Shown here in pieces: positions 53,373-62,778 of a stretch of 64,000 nt of DNA. Position 1 is the stretch's first letter, and each line of letters starts with the position of its first letter. The position numbers and the translations under genes were made by a program. This DNA is from Bacillota bacterium (GTDB lineage Bacteria > Bacillota > Clostridia > Lachnospirales > Lachnospiraceae), in assembly GCA_023409535.1 (NCBI GenBank), contig JAEYGZ010000050.1, positions 1 to 64,000 on the forward strand. Direction: 5' to 3'. Under the pieces are notes generated by a model. That model made no database searches. It was not told the origin of the DNA and was given only the letters and a program-made list of their open reading frames with translations.

Positions 53373-53402
53373 AGTGTGAAAATTGTTTCTTATTTTCACA
53401 CT
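53373..53402. repeat. 30-nt stem-loop repeat, copy D
   Basis: Same length and nearly the same sequence as copy A (6061-6090), differing mainly in the loop; arms AGTGTGAAAAT / ATTTTCACACT. It lies upstream of deoD rather than at a stop codon. Confidence 0.65.
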
Positions 53403-53589
53403 ATTCATATGTTAACATATTTTAATAATAATGGCAATCTTTGTTCCTGGAGGCCTCTCAGTCATTTCACAAATAATTTTATGAAAATGGTACCAATTTT
53501 CTGGAATTATATCATATTACATTGTAATGCAAAAAATACATGCTATAATTTTCATATTGTTGTTTTTTCATTGAAAGGTGTGATATTAA

Positions 53590-54990
53590 TTGCAGTTAAC
53601 AAAGCTTCTCTCAGTAAACGGTATGCTGAAAAGCAGCCAGATTATCGGTGACCTGCCCGCTACCCGTACTGCTTACTCGAATTTTTATAAAATAGCATGG
53701 CCTTCCGCATTGGAGGCCCTTCTTGTTGCTATGATCGGATCAGTGGATACCATGATGGTGGGCTCACTTGGGGAGGGTGCAATCGCTGCGGTAGGCATTA
53801 CCAATCAGCCAAAGTTAACCCTTCTTGCGGTCATCTTCTCACTAAATACCGGAATTACCGCTGTTGCAGCAAGAAGAAAGGGCCAGCAGAATCAAACCGA
53901 TGCCAACAAGACAGTAAGAACCGGAATTATCATCAGTGCCGCACTTTCCATCCTGATGGCCATACTTGGTTTTATATTTGCAAGACCGATCCTGATTTTT
54001 GCAGGTGCTGACAGTACCTATATGGACAATGCAATGGCTTTCTTCAAGATATTAATGTTCAGTATTCCTTTTCAATCTCTAAATCTTACGATCAATGCAG
54101 CACAAAGGGGCTGCGGCAAAGCGAAGATCTCCATGTGGAGCAATATAATCAGTAACCTGATTAACATTACCCTCGACCTGCTGTTGATTAACGGCATCGG
54201 TTTCTTCCCAAGGCTGGAGATCCGGGGAGCTGCAATTGCTACCCTGACCGGTTCCATTGCAGCCTTCCTTATCTCACTGTCCACGCTATGTCTGAAAAAT
54301 GGTTATCTGTCCTTTCATCATAAAACCGGCTGGAGTATTGAAAGAGAGACTCTGGATCCCATTTTTAAGGTGAGCAGCTCCGCCTTTGTGGAACAGGTGT
54401 TCATGCGAATCGGTTTCCTGGCATATGCCTCCATCGTTGCAAGACTTGGAACTACGCCTTATGCCACCCACCTGATCTGCATGAACATTCTGACCTTATC
54501 CTTTTGCTTCGGTGATGGCCTGTCCATTGCGGCATCGGCGCTGGTGGGACAGAATTTGGGTTCAAAAAGACCGGATTTATCCATAATGTATGGAAAAACC
54601 GGCCAGCGTCTCGCATTTATGATTTCCACTATTATCTTTTTTATATTCATCCTTGGCAGAAGCTTCTTAGTATCCTTATTCAGTACAGAACCGGCCATCC
54701 TCTTACTGGGAGGCAATATCATGATATTGGCTGCTCTGGGAACTCATTTTCAGACCTCGCAGGTGGTCCTGTCAGGCTGCTTAAGAGGTGCCGGTGATAC
54801 AGCCTTTGTTGCAACCACCTCTCTGATCAGTGTTGCGGTAGTACGTCCCTTCCTGACCTGGTTTTTATGCTTCCCCATGGGGCTTGGATTATACGGCGCC
54901 TGGGTCGGTCTTCTGGTGGACCAGTGCTTCCGGTTTATAACCAGCTACATACGCTTCTCCGGCGGCAGGTGGACTAAGATTGCACTGTAA
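53590..54990 (+). CDS. MATE-family efflux transporter
   Basis: 466 residues from a TTG start (AAAGG 11 nt upstream; an ATG at 53623 lacks a site). Twelve predicted membrane helices in two homologous halves; ALEALLVAMIGSVDTMMVGSLGEGAIAAVGITNQP and LSGCLRGAGDTAFVATTSL are MATE hallmarks. Exports cationic drugs or metabolites using Na or H gradients. Its 3' end overlaps the convergent small secreted-protein gene by 17 nt. Confidence 0.93.
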   Translation: MQLTKLLSVNGMLKSSQIIGDLPATRTAYSNFYKIAWPSALEALLVAMIGSVDTMMVGSLGEGAIAAVGITNQPKLTLLAVIFSLNTGITAVAARRKGQQNQTDANKTVRTGIIISAALSILMAILGFIFARPILIFAGADSTYMDNAMAFFKILMFSIPFQSLNLTINAAQRGCGKAKISMWSNIISNLINITLDLLLINGIGFFPRLEIRGAAIATLTGSIAAFLISLSTLCLKNGYLSFHHKTGWSIERETLDPIFKVSSSAFVEQVFMRIGFLAYASIVARLGTTPYATHLICMNILTLSFCFGDGLSIAASALVGQNLGSKRPDLSIMYGKTGQRLAFMISTIIFFIFILGRSFLVSLFSTEPAILLLGGNIMILAALGTHFQTSQVVLSGCLRGAGDTAFVATTSLISVAVVRPFLTWFLCFPMGLGLYGAWVGLLVDQCFRFITSYIRFSGGRWTKIAL

Positions 54991-55363
54991 TCTCTCCTGT
55001 GGTACGCTTCACCGTATACCAGCCATAGGTTACAAAATGCCCGATTCCCTCTTCCGTATCATCAGCTACATATTCATACAGATGAATCAGGTATTCCTCT
55101 TCCGTCGCACCCTGCCCTTCATAAACCAGATAATACTGTGCATCGGGAAGCTTATAATAATAGCTTCCATTGGTGTCACTCTCCATTTTGGTAAAATTTG
55201 CAGCGTATACTGCTTTTACCATATCCAGGGCCTCCATAGCAGTAAGAGGTTCCCGGACATCTTCCTCCAAAGCAGCCTCTTCCTGGCTGTTCCGGGTCTC
55301 CGGGATTTGATTTGATGCCGCTAAGACCAAAAGAATACAAAGATATAATATTGCCGTTCTCAT
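54974..55363 (-). CDS. Small secreted protein of unknown function
   Basis: 129 residues with a short signal peptide (MRTAILYLCILLVLAASNQ) and an acidic linker (QEEAALEEDVRE). The C-terminal 85 residues, with GSYYYKLPDAQYYLVYEG and HFVTYGWYTVKRTTGEI, look like a small beta-rich domain related to PepSY-type or similar extracellular modules, but I cannot assign it. AAAGGAG before the ATG. Confidence 0.7.
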   Translation of the reverse strand: MRTAILYLCILLVLAASNQIPETRNSQEEAALEEDVREPLTAMEALDMVKAVYAANFTKMESDTNGSYYYKLPDAQYYLVYEGQGATEEEYLIHLYEYVADDTEEGIGHFVTYGWYTVKRTTGEITVQS

Positions 55364-55521
55364 GCCTGCGCTCTCCTTTCCTTTATTTGTTACACGGAGT
55401 ACAAGCCTGTACAGTTAATATTATATCTTCATCTTACATATATTTCCATTATTATCAATCACAAAGAACCGACAGCGGGTTGCGGCATCCTCTCACAATC
55501 TCCTGCAATAGACCGGATCTT

Positions 55522-56724
55522 CTATTCTTCTTTCTTTTTTACAAGACTTGCTCTCTGGATTGCCGTGGTGCCAAAGCGGCTGCGAATCTGATCAATGGCC
55601 TGATCAAGCTTTTCCCGTCTCTCATCTGTTTCAAAGCTGAATAGATTCATCTGTCTGGCTGCATCATCCGATACGAGCTTACTTGTTTGAATTCCCAGAT
55701 TGCGTATCGGCGTACCGTCCCACAATTCATCAAACAGGCTGCAGGCAGCCCTGTGAAGTTCGTCCGAATTATGTGTGGGACTAAGCAGAGTCATCTGGTG
55801 GGAGGAATGGTGAAATTCGCAGTCCACGATACTGACAGAAACAACATTAGCCATCATATCATCACTTCGAAGCCTGAAGGCCACAGTCTCTGCCAGGGAC
55901 AATAATATCATCTTTGCCGCAGACTCCTCCTCCACGTCAAAAGAGATCGTCGTTGAATTGCCATACCCCTTATTTTTTACCTCTTCCTGTGATATGATAG
56001 AAGCATCGATACCATTTGCAAAATCGTGTATTACTTCTCCATGCTTTTTTAAATGTGCCTTCAAAACCTCCGCATCTGTCTTCGCCAGCTCGCCTATGGT
56101 GTAAATGCCAAGGTTATTCAGCTTCTTTACCGTGGATTTCCCCACGAAGAAAAGCTCACCTACCGGTAATATCCACATTTTGGACTGAATTTCCGAGGGA
56201 TAGAGGGTATGAACCAGATCCGGCTTCTTAAAATCCGAGGCCATCTTCGCAAGTATTTTGTTCGTGGATATACCGACATTAACCGTAAATCCAAGCTCAT
56301 CACGAATTCTGTCCTTAATCTTATGGGCGGCTTCCATGGGAGGGCCAAACAGATTTGACATCCCTGTCATATCGCAATAGGCTTCATCAATAGAGCATTT
56401 CTCAACACTGGGCGAAAACTCACTCAGGATATTTGTAAATGCTCTGGAATACTCCTCGTAGAGCCGATGCCGTGGAGGCACCATAATGAGGCCGGGACAT
56501 TTTTTTAGTGCATCCACAATGGGCTCGCCGGTTCTGACCCCATATTGCTTTGCAAGGGTTGATTTTGCGAGTATAATCCCGTGCCGCTTATTCCTGTCGC
56601 CGGCCACTGCGGAAGCTATTTCCCGAAGATCCTGTTCCTCTCCCTGCTTCAGACGTTCCACTGCTTCCCAGCTTAAGAAAGCGGAATTTACATCCACATG
56701 GAATATCACACTGTCCCTTTCCAA
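55522..56724 (-). CDS. dinB: DNA polymerase IV-type Y-family polymerase
   Basis: 400 residues from a TTG start (GGAGG 9 nt upstream). Error-prone translesion polymerase. Palm with FHVDVNSAFLSWEA and the catalytic SIDEAYCDMTG; the NVGISTNKILAKMASDFKKPD fingers; helix-hairpin-helix thumb (VGKSTVKKLNNLGIYTIGELA); little-finger domain; then the beta-clamp-binding motif QMNLF near residue 370. No LexA box was recognised upstream. Confidence 0.92.
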   Translation of the reverse strand: MERDSVIFHVDVNSAFLSWEAVERLKQGEEQDLREIASAVAGDRNKRHGIILAKSTLAKQYGVRTGEPIVDALKKCPGLIMVPPRHRLYEEYSRAFTNILSEFSPSVEKCSIDEAYCDMTGMSNLFGPPMEAAHKIKDRIRDELGFTVNVGISTNKILAKMASDFKKPDLVHTLYPSEIQSKMWILPVGELFFVGKSTVKKLNNLGIYTIGELAKTDAEVLKAHLKKHGEVIHDFANGIDASIISQEEVKNKGYGNSTTISFDVEEESAAKMILLSLAETVAFRLRSDDMMANVVSVSIVDCEFHHSSHQMTLLSPTHNSDELHRAACSLFDELWDGTPIRNLGIQTSKLVSDDAARQMNLFSFETDERREKLDQAIDQIRSRFGTTAIQRASLVKKKEE

Positions 56725-56772
56725 CCTGATCAGCCTCCCTTCGGATATTATTATCTTATTATACTACAAAAG

Positions 56773-56807
56773 GGGCAGCTGCAACACTATTATCATTGCA
56801 GCTGCCC
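56773..56807 (-). terminator. Terminator of the DUF4349 gene
   Basis: Perfect 12-bp arms GGGCAGCTGCAA / TTGCAGCTGCCC with an 11-nt loop, followed on the minus strand by CCTTTTG, 26 nt after the stop. Confidence 0.8.
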
Positions 56808-56833
56808 GTTCCGGCAGTAACTGTTCCGGCGGA

Positions 56834-57856
56834 TTATTCCTTATCCTTCGGCGGTCCCGGCGGTGTGATGGTATTTTTATACTTAATCAGAAGCCTTCTG
56901 ATAATCAGAACGATTGCGGCGATAAATACGCCCCAGATCAGGAGGTAGGGCAGATTGACGATAAACCATACAAAGAAGTTCTTTGCACCTTCACTGATGT
57001 GATAAATCGTATTGTTAAAGCCGTTTGATATTCTGGTTCCCACGGTTTGCTTCAGCTCTGCCTTTGGCGTAAAGATTTCAACCTCTTGAATATTTAAGGT
57101 AACTGTACTGTATTGCACCTTATTATCGTAGGTCCGCAGTGTGGTCTCATAATTTTGAAGCTCATAACGGATATCACTAAGGCGGCTTTCCAGTGTTACG
57201 ATGTTCTCCATGGTATCCGTCTTCTCTAATAATGCAAACAGTCTGTCCTGCTCTATCTCAAGTGACTTTTTACGGCTTTCGATATCGGTATACTGTAAGG
57301 TAACATTTTCGGTGGATTCCTGCTTATTGATCACATTGGCTCTTTCCCCGACGGCACTGACGAATTCATCCACACTGTCCTTTGGAATTCTTGCCGTAAT
57401 GCTGGCATTTCTCACACCATCACTGCTAAGATAGCTTCTTCCGCTGATCTTTGAGGTCTCCACATAGCCGCTCAGACGGTTGATTTCTGAATCCAGCTTA
57501 CTGATTAAGGTATCAAATTCCTGGGTTTCAACCTGCATGAAGAAGGTACGAATGATCTTATCCTGTGACTGTATATTTGTACTTTGGTTCTCTATGGATG
57601 AAGTATTGTTTAACGGTGACCCCGCACCTGGGGCGTTATCAGCGCCTGCATCCGATTTGCCTTTTTCCTCCGGGCTTATTTCACCTTCCGCAGCCGTACC
57701 TCCGGAAGAATCTCTGTCATAACTGTAGTTTGCACTGCTTTTTTGCTCCGTGCTGGGCGTTGCTGTCTCATTCATAGACTTTCCAGCGCAAGCGGTTGCA
57801 GTCATTACAAAGACAAGAACAATACATACCACATAAAATAACCTTCTTTTTTTCAT
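56834..57856 (-). CDS. DUF4349 membrane/lipoprotein
   Basis: 340 residues from ATG 57856 (GGGAGG 6 nt upstream). Signal sequence ends at TATACAG, with a Cys that may be lipidated (weak lipobox). A Ser/Glu/Gly-rich linker (about 30-95) leads to the DUF4349 domain (about 100-270), containing the coiled-coil TDIESRKKSLEIEQDRLFALLEKTDTMENIVTLESRLSDIRYEL. A C-terminal membrane helix (YLLIWGVFIAAIVLIIRRLL) gives a cytoplasmic tail. Function unknown. Confidence 0.85.
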   Translation of the reverse strand: MKKRRLFYVVCIVLVFVMTATACAGKSMNETATPSTEQKSSANYSYDRDSSGGTAAEGEISPEEKGKSDAGADNAPGAGSPLNNTSSIENQSTNIQSQDKIIRTFFMQVETQEFDTLISKLDSEINRLSGYVETSKISGRSYLSSDGVRNASITARIPKDSVDEFVSAVGERANVINKQESTENVTLQYTDIESRKKSLEIEQDRLFALLEKTDTMENIVTLESRLSDIRYELQNYETTLRTYDNKVQYSTVTLNIQEVEIFTPKAELKQTVGTRISNGFNNTIYHISEGAKNFFVWFIVNLPYLLIWGVFIAAIVLIIRRLLIKYKNTITPPGPPKDKE

Positions 57857-58003
57857 AAATTTCCTCCCTTTCCCTTTTAGAAAATTTAGTTTCCTATCTC
57901 TTCTATTCATTAGACGTCGTATTGTATTTTACGGTTCCAAAAAGCACAAAAAATTATAATTGTTTACCAAATAGGCAGTAAAAAGCTATCCTGAAACAGA
58001 AAA

Positions 58004-58041
58004 AGGTTGCATCATACTCTCTTACAAATACGATACAACCT
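58004..58041 (-). terminator. Terminator of the 5'-nucleotidase gene
   Basis: Arms GATACAACCT (58032-58041) and AGGTTGCATC (58004-58013), one G-T mismatch, followed on the minus strand by TTTTTCTG. Confidence 0.7.
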
Positions 58042-58078
58042 AATTCTACCATATACCTTTATTATTTCCAAACTAATT

Positions 58079-61000
58079 CTATTTTGCTACTGTAATAGAG
58101 CTTGAAGGACCTCTTCCGGCTTTATTGGTTCCCCAGACGATAATTTTCGTACCTGCTTTTTGTTTTGGTATTGCTACCGCAAAAGCTCCGTTATTGTCGA
58201 TGGTTCCTTCATAAGTTTTCTCACCGATCTGAGCATAAATTCTTGTCTGCGTCTGTGCTACCTTCTTGGGAGCAGCCTTAAATTGCTCCGACGCTTCTTC
58301 TGTTTTTTCCGCTGCTGTGTAGTCAATCAAATCAACAGTGCCTGTAATCTTCGTCGCACTTGATTTTACCGCCTTCACTTTAGGTTGGTCCGGCGCCGCT
58401 TTACTTACCTTCACGCTAAGCTCCGCACTGGTTCCTGCAGTATTTTTTGCTGTTATTTTCACCGGTGTGCCGGATACGGCACGTTTGGTGTCAAAGGAAT
58501 AAATATAACGATTGCTTCCTTCGTCATACACATAATCCTTCGTCGTATATACGGTGTCGCCTATTTTCAGTGTTACTTCGCAGTTTTTCATTGCCGCAAC
58601 CTGAACCTGCTTATCCGCATTGGTAACAGCTTTTACCAGGACCGGCTTACCCGGCTTAGCTGCCGGAACCTCAGTCTTGCAGGCCATGAGAATATTTCCG
58701 TCAGTGAATCTGACCATGGAGTAGATAATGTCGCCTGCTGCCAGGTCATGAGACGGATTGTAACGGTATCTTCCGAAGGAATCAGTTTCCACCGGATAAA
58801 GGGAGTTAATGAATTTCGTTCCATCGCTCTTTGCGATGGCAATATATACCGTACTATCCTCCAGATAGCTGCCGCTAATCTGATAGGAATTCAAGGTAAC
58901 CTTGTTCAGGGTAAAATTATCTACCGCATCCCGTACATAACGATCAATATTCTGTACAGTCACCGGTGTGCCATAGCTGTATCGTACGGAGTCATTCTTT
59001 GTATCCTTAGCCACAACCGTAATTATCTCACCTGCACGAAGCTGATCTGTGAATTTAAAGCTAAAGCGTCCGTTCTCATTGGTTGTCGTATTATAGACAT
59101 GGCTGCCGATGGTGATTTCCATATCATATGCCTTTTTGGTATCAGAGGGAACATAACCGCTTATACTCCGCTCAATATTGCTCACTTCATAAACAACCGG
59201 TGCATTGGGACCGGCATCCTTTACCGTTGTTTCATATTGCCTGCTGTTTCTGGACACATGATCCAGATTATAAAAGGTAATGGCTGTTCCTGCTGCCTGG
59301 GGAGGTACCAGAAGACTGAAATATCCTGTATAATCTGTTTCAAAACCAACCTCGACGATACTATAGCCGGGTTTATAAATCTCTGTGTTCTTCTCGTATA
59401 TTTCCTTACCGCCATTTTTCGGAACATAGACCGTATTGCCGATGATCGCGATCAGATAAGCATCATCATCGTCAAGATCCCCGGTAATCGCTCCGTTGGT
59501 ATTGTCGATAGGATTGACACTGGGCAGATTCGGCCCTGTTCGCTTCACAGTCACGGGAACTCGTGCACTTTCCAGTCCCTTCGCTTCATCCTTCACATAG
59601 ACATAAACCACAGAGCCGGAAGGCTGGGATGGCAGTGCATAGGAATAGGTTCCGTCCTTTTTGATCTGACTATCAAAGGTTCCGGTAAAAGCTTCAAATA
59701 CAATCGTTGTGTTCGGTTCCCCTCTGCCGCTGATTTTCGTCTTGCGGTTTGTGTAAGAATCAACTGTTGGTGAGGCAAGAAGGTTATCATTGAAATTCGT
59801 AATAACAATTTTATGTATTGACATATTCCCTGCCTTGTCTTGAGCAAAGGCAGTATAAGTGCCGTTCTTAGAAACGGTAAAGCTTTGATCCGATGCCAAT
59901 GCCAATCCGGAGAACCTGGTAAAGTAATCGAGATCCTGATCTCCTTCCACATATCCTGTCTGCTTGATTCCCGACGCATCTGTAATATTCAGTACAACCT
60001 TATAGGGCGTCGCTGTCGCGGTTGTAATAACCGGGGTCGCTACAATATGCGGGCCGGTCTTATCCGCCTTCTCTGACGGATATTTCGCTGTATAATAACG
60101 GTACTGATCCTCTTCCGAAAGGAAGCTCTGATACCACGGAGACTGTTCAAACAAACCGGAGGCATACGCCGGAACCTTTACAATAAAACGGTAATCCTCC
60201 GGTATACTAACCTTCCAGTTATAATCAAGCTGAGGTAAGATACTGCCATCGTCCGAAATCTCCTTAATATACTTACTAAGGACAGACTGTGTACGTACGA
60301 AGCCGTTCAGCGCCACCTGCTTTTCTATTCCCTGATTGGCTTCCGAGGGTATGGTCAGCTTGTTGATTACCAGCAGTAACTCCATAGTGTCAGTGATGGG
60401 CACTCCGTTATAGCTCATATCACTCACCCGATTACCCATACTGATTCTGTTGCCATTCACATCATATCGCGGTATACTTGCAGGATTCACTGTATAATCA
60501 ATACCGTCGAAGATAAAGAAGCTTCCCCAGTCATTCAGCCAGTCTTCACTGATATAGGATTTCAGCTTTGCTTGTTCCATCAGCTTGCTCATGGTGCCCG
60601 CGGACCATTTTGTACTTAAAACAGTCGTCTCGTAAGCACTGGCAGACCATTCCAGCCATTCCTTCAGCTGTTTTCCCGTAACCTTGTAAATATAAACATA
60701 ATTATTATATGGCTGTATCGAGGACAGATCAGATTCTGTAATACTGCCTCGGATGTTAACAAAATCCTGGACCGAAGCAGAGCCATATGCGTAGTAGGTA
60801 GAGGCTGCTACAATCGGCAGATTCTTATATTGGGAACCGTTTGTATGGACGAAGCGCTGAGCATAATCGATTTTCGCATCATTCAACAGCTGAATAGCCT
60901 CACTATCTCCTAACAGACCAAAATAATTCTGAATTACTTCATCGTCTCCCAGCTTTGCAATTATATCAGTACTATAGGATAATAATTTCTCATCCCATTT

Positions 61001-62095
61001 GCCATACCCATTCGCAATATCCTTCACTTCTTTTGTAGTACTTGCATTTACAAAACGAAGCGCAGAACTGCGGTCGGAAATCTGCTTCCTGCCATCGCTG
61101 TATATTGTCAGTGTCAGATCCACAACGCCAAGAGCTCCGCCGCGATTGCCGGCCATAATGACATTCTTGCCGTTCATCAGAAAAGTCTTTTTATCCACAT
61201 GCGGAAGCTTATAGTAGGGAGAATTCATATCGGAAGTGGGGAACAGCTGATGCTCATGTCCGCATACTACCACATCAATCTCCGGAATCTTAGTCAATGC
61301 ATACGCCTGATTCTTAAAGAGGGGCTCCGGATTCTCCGGCCCGATTCCTGTATGGGATAATGCAACAATAACATCAGCGCCCATATCTTTCAGCTTTTTC
61401 GCCTGCGCCCGTGCATTATCAACAAAATCCTCCGTCTTAAGTATTCCTACATAGCTATGCGTCTTGGCAGTCAGCGTCGGTATCGTCTGTCCGATAATTC
61501 CGATTTTAACGTCAACCTTTTTTCCGGTAGAAGTGGTTAAGGTCCTGGTAATCAGCATGTTCTCTAAAAAAGGATGCTCCCCTGTCTTGGAGTCCATAAC
61601 ATTGGATACAACAGTGATATCCCGGAGTCCCGAGCCGTTCAATTGCTTGAGGATATATTCATAGCCATAGTCAAAGTCATGATTGCCAAGGGTAATTGCA
61701 TCATAACCTATCTTGGCCATCGCTTTAAAGATCGGCTGAATTTCCTCCTGGCTCTCTGAAAATATATACTCGGTTGTATAATCATACATGGTGTCTCCGG
61801 CATCCAGGGTAATAACACTCTCTGCCGGAACTTCCTTCTTGGTCGACTGAATTAAATCTGCCAGTCTGGCCAGACCTCCGTCATTATAATCAACACCCTG
61901 TTCATAATCCTTGCTGTTTAACTGTCCATGAATATCAGTCGTTCCAAGAATTCTCAGATTAACCGTTTCTTTCTCAGCGGCAGCTTCTGCCCTGACCGGT
62001 GCAAGACCGCTCAGGCTTTGCCACAACCAGGCTGCAGCAATTGTAACGATTACTGTTGTTAATAAATAAAATATCGCCCTCTTTTTTCTTCTCAT
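58079..62095 (-). CDS. Large secreted 5'-nucleotidase/2',3'-cyclic phosphodiesterase with Ig-like repeats
   Basis: 1338 residues from ATG 62095 (AAGGAG 5 nt upstream). Signal peptide through about residue 38. Metallophosphatase domain (about 45-330) with the di-metal motifs GTTDIHGQ, TLDAGDTMYD, LGNHDFDYG and CGHEHQ; 5'-nucleotidase C-terminal domain (about 370-570) with YKVTGKQLKEWLEWSA. The last 700 residues contain at least five or six tandem beta-sandwich units (for example SGRGEPNTTIVFEAFTGTF, VSNIERSISGYVPSDTK) of the Big/Ig type used for cell-surface display. No LPXTG motif or SLH domain is visible, so anchoring is unclear. It hydrolyses extracellular nucleotides. Confidence 0.9.
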   Translation of the reverse strand: MRRKKRAIFYLLTTVIVTIAAAWLWQSLSGLAPVRAEAAAEKETVNLRILGTTDIHGQLNSKDYEQGVDYNDGGLARLADLIQSTKKEVPAESVITLDAGDTMYDYTTEYIFSESQEEIQPIFKAMAKIGYDAITLGNHDFDYGYEYILKQLNGSGLRDITVVSNVMDSKTGEHPFLENMLITRTLTTSTGKKVDVKIGIIGQTIPTLTAKTHSYVGILKTEDFVDNARAQAKKLKDMGADVIVALSHTGIGPENPEPLFKNQAYALTKIPEIDVVVCGHEHQLFPTSDMNSPYYKLPHVDKKTFLMNGKNVIMAGNRGGALGVVDLTLTIYSDGRKQISDRSSALRFVNASTTKEVKDIANGYGKWDEKLLSYSTDIIAKLGDDEVIQNYFGLLGDSEAIQLLNDAKIDYAQRFVHTNGSQYKNLPIVAASTYYAYGSASVQDFVNIRGSITESDLSSIQPYNNYVYIYKVTGKQLKEWLEWSASAYETTVLSTKWSAGTMSKLMEQAKLKSYISEDWLNDWGSFFIFDGIDYTVNPASIPRYDVNGNRISMGNRVSDMSYNGVPITDTMELLLVINKLTIPSEANQGIEKQVALNGFVRTQSVLSKYIKEISDDGSILPQLDYNWKVSIPEDYRFIVKVPAYASGLFEQSPWYQSFLSEEDQYRYYTAKYPSEKADKTGPHIVATPVITTATATPYKVVLNITDASGIKQTGYVEGDQDLDYFTRFSGLALASDQSFTVSKNGTYTAFAQDKAGNMSIHKIVITNFNDNLLASPTVDSYTNRKTKISGRGEPNTTIVFEAFTGTFDSQIKKDGTYSYALPSQPSGSVVYVYVKDEAKGLESARVPVTVKRTGPNLPSVNPIDNTNGAITGDLDDDDAYLIAIIGNTVYVPKNGGKEIYEKNTEIYKPGYSIVEVGFETDYTGYFSLLVPPQAAGTAITFYNLDHVSRNSRQYETTVKDAGPNAPVVYEVSNIERSISGYVPSDTKKAYDMEITIGSHVYNTTTNENGRFSFKFTDQLRAGEIITVVAKDTKNDSVRYSYGTPVTVQNIDRYVRDAVDNFTLNKVTLNSYQISGSYLEDSTVYIAIAKSDGTKFINSLYPVETDSFGRYRYNPSHDLAAGDIIYSMVRFTDGNILMACKTEVPAAKPGKPVLVKAVTNADKQVQVAAMKNCEVTLKIGDTVYTTKDYVYDEGSNRYIYSFDTKRAVSGTPVKITAKNTAGTSAELSVKVSKAAPDQPKVKAVKSSATKITGTVDLIDYTAAEKTEEASEQFKAAPKKVAQTQTRIYAQIGEKTYEGTIDNNGAFAVAIPKQKAGTKIIVWGTNKAGRGPSSSITVAK

Positions 62096-62328
62096 GATCT
62101 CTCCTTGCCTGTAAAAGAATGGGGGTGTTGCAATTTTTTTCACCGCCGCAACGCCCCTGATTCTTTATTCGTTTTCGTCAACTTTGCCAGTGTTTCACAT
62201 CCTTGTATCATTTTAGGAAAATTATAAGGCAATTTAGTGGCAAAGTTCTTACGAAATATTTACTATTTACAAACAAAAAGTTCATATAATACCGATTTAC
62301 AGAGGATATCTATCATATTTTCGTAATA

Positions 62329-62778
62329 TTATGTCCTATGTTTTATCTGAGGCTTAATTAATTCCATCAAACGGTCCATCTGATCTGACAGATACAAATA
62401 TCCCACCAGTGCTTCCAGGCCTGTCGCAGTCCGGTATTCCAATATGCCGGCATTCTTTGCCGAGGTGAAAGATTTCGCATTGCGCCCGCGCTTAAAGACG
62501 GTACTTTCCTCCTCTGTAAGCTGTTCCTTAATCAGATGATACAGCTCTGCCTGGGCTTTCGCCTGAACCAATCCTGCAGCACGCTTATGAAGCTTATTCA
62601 CAGGTGCATTGCCGTCCTCTACGACAGCCGTACGTATAATCAGATCAAAGATGGAATCTCCGATAAAAGCCAGGGTCAGCGGAGAAAAGGTTTTTAGGTC
62701 CGTAGCCTTCAGCTGAAGGGAATCTCTGATATATCCTGCAAAACGGATACCCGGTTGTTTGCTTAACTCCTTTTCCAT
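62329..62778 (-). CDS. mrnC: Mini-ribonuclease III
   Basis: 149 residues, an RNase III catalytic domain without the double-stranded RNA-binding domain: LTLAFIGDSIFDLIIRTAV holds the catalytic acidic residues, and GLEALVGYLYLSDQ the second set. It matures 23S rRNA ends. Its start overlaps the end of cysS by 16 nt, a conserved arrangement in Firmicutes. Confidence 0.95.
   Translation of the reverse strand: MEKELSKQPGIRFAGYIRDSLQLKATDLKTFSPLTLAFIGDSIFDLIIRTAVVEDGNAPVNKLHKRAAGLVQAKAQAELYHLIKEQLTEEESTVFKRGRNAKSFTSAKNAGILEYRTATGLEALVGYLYLSDQMDRLMELIKPQIKHRT

Noticed and set aside
58385..59773. 462-residue plus-strand ORF inside the nucleotidase gene
   Set aside because: Antisense shadow of a long, well-supported coding sequence; no ribosome binding site or recognisable domain.
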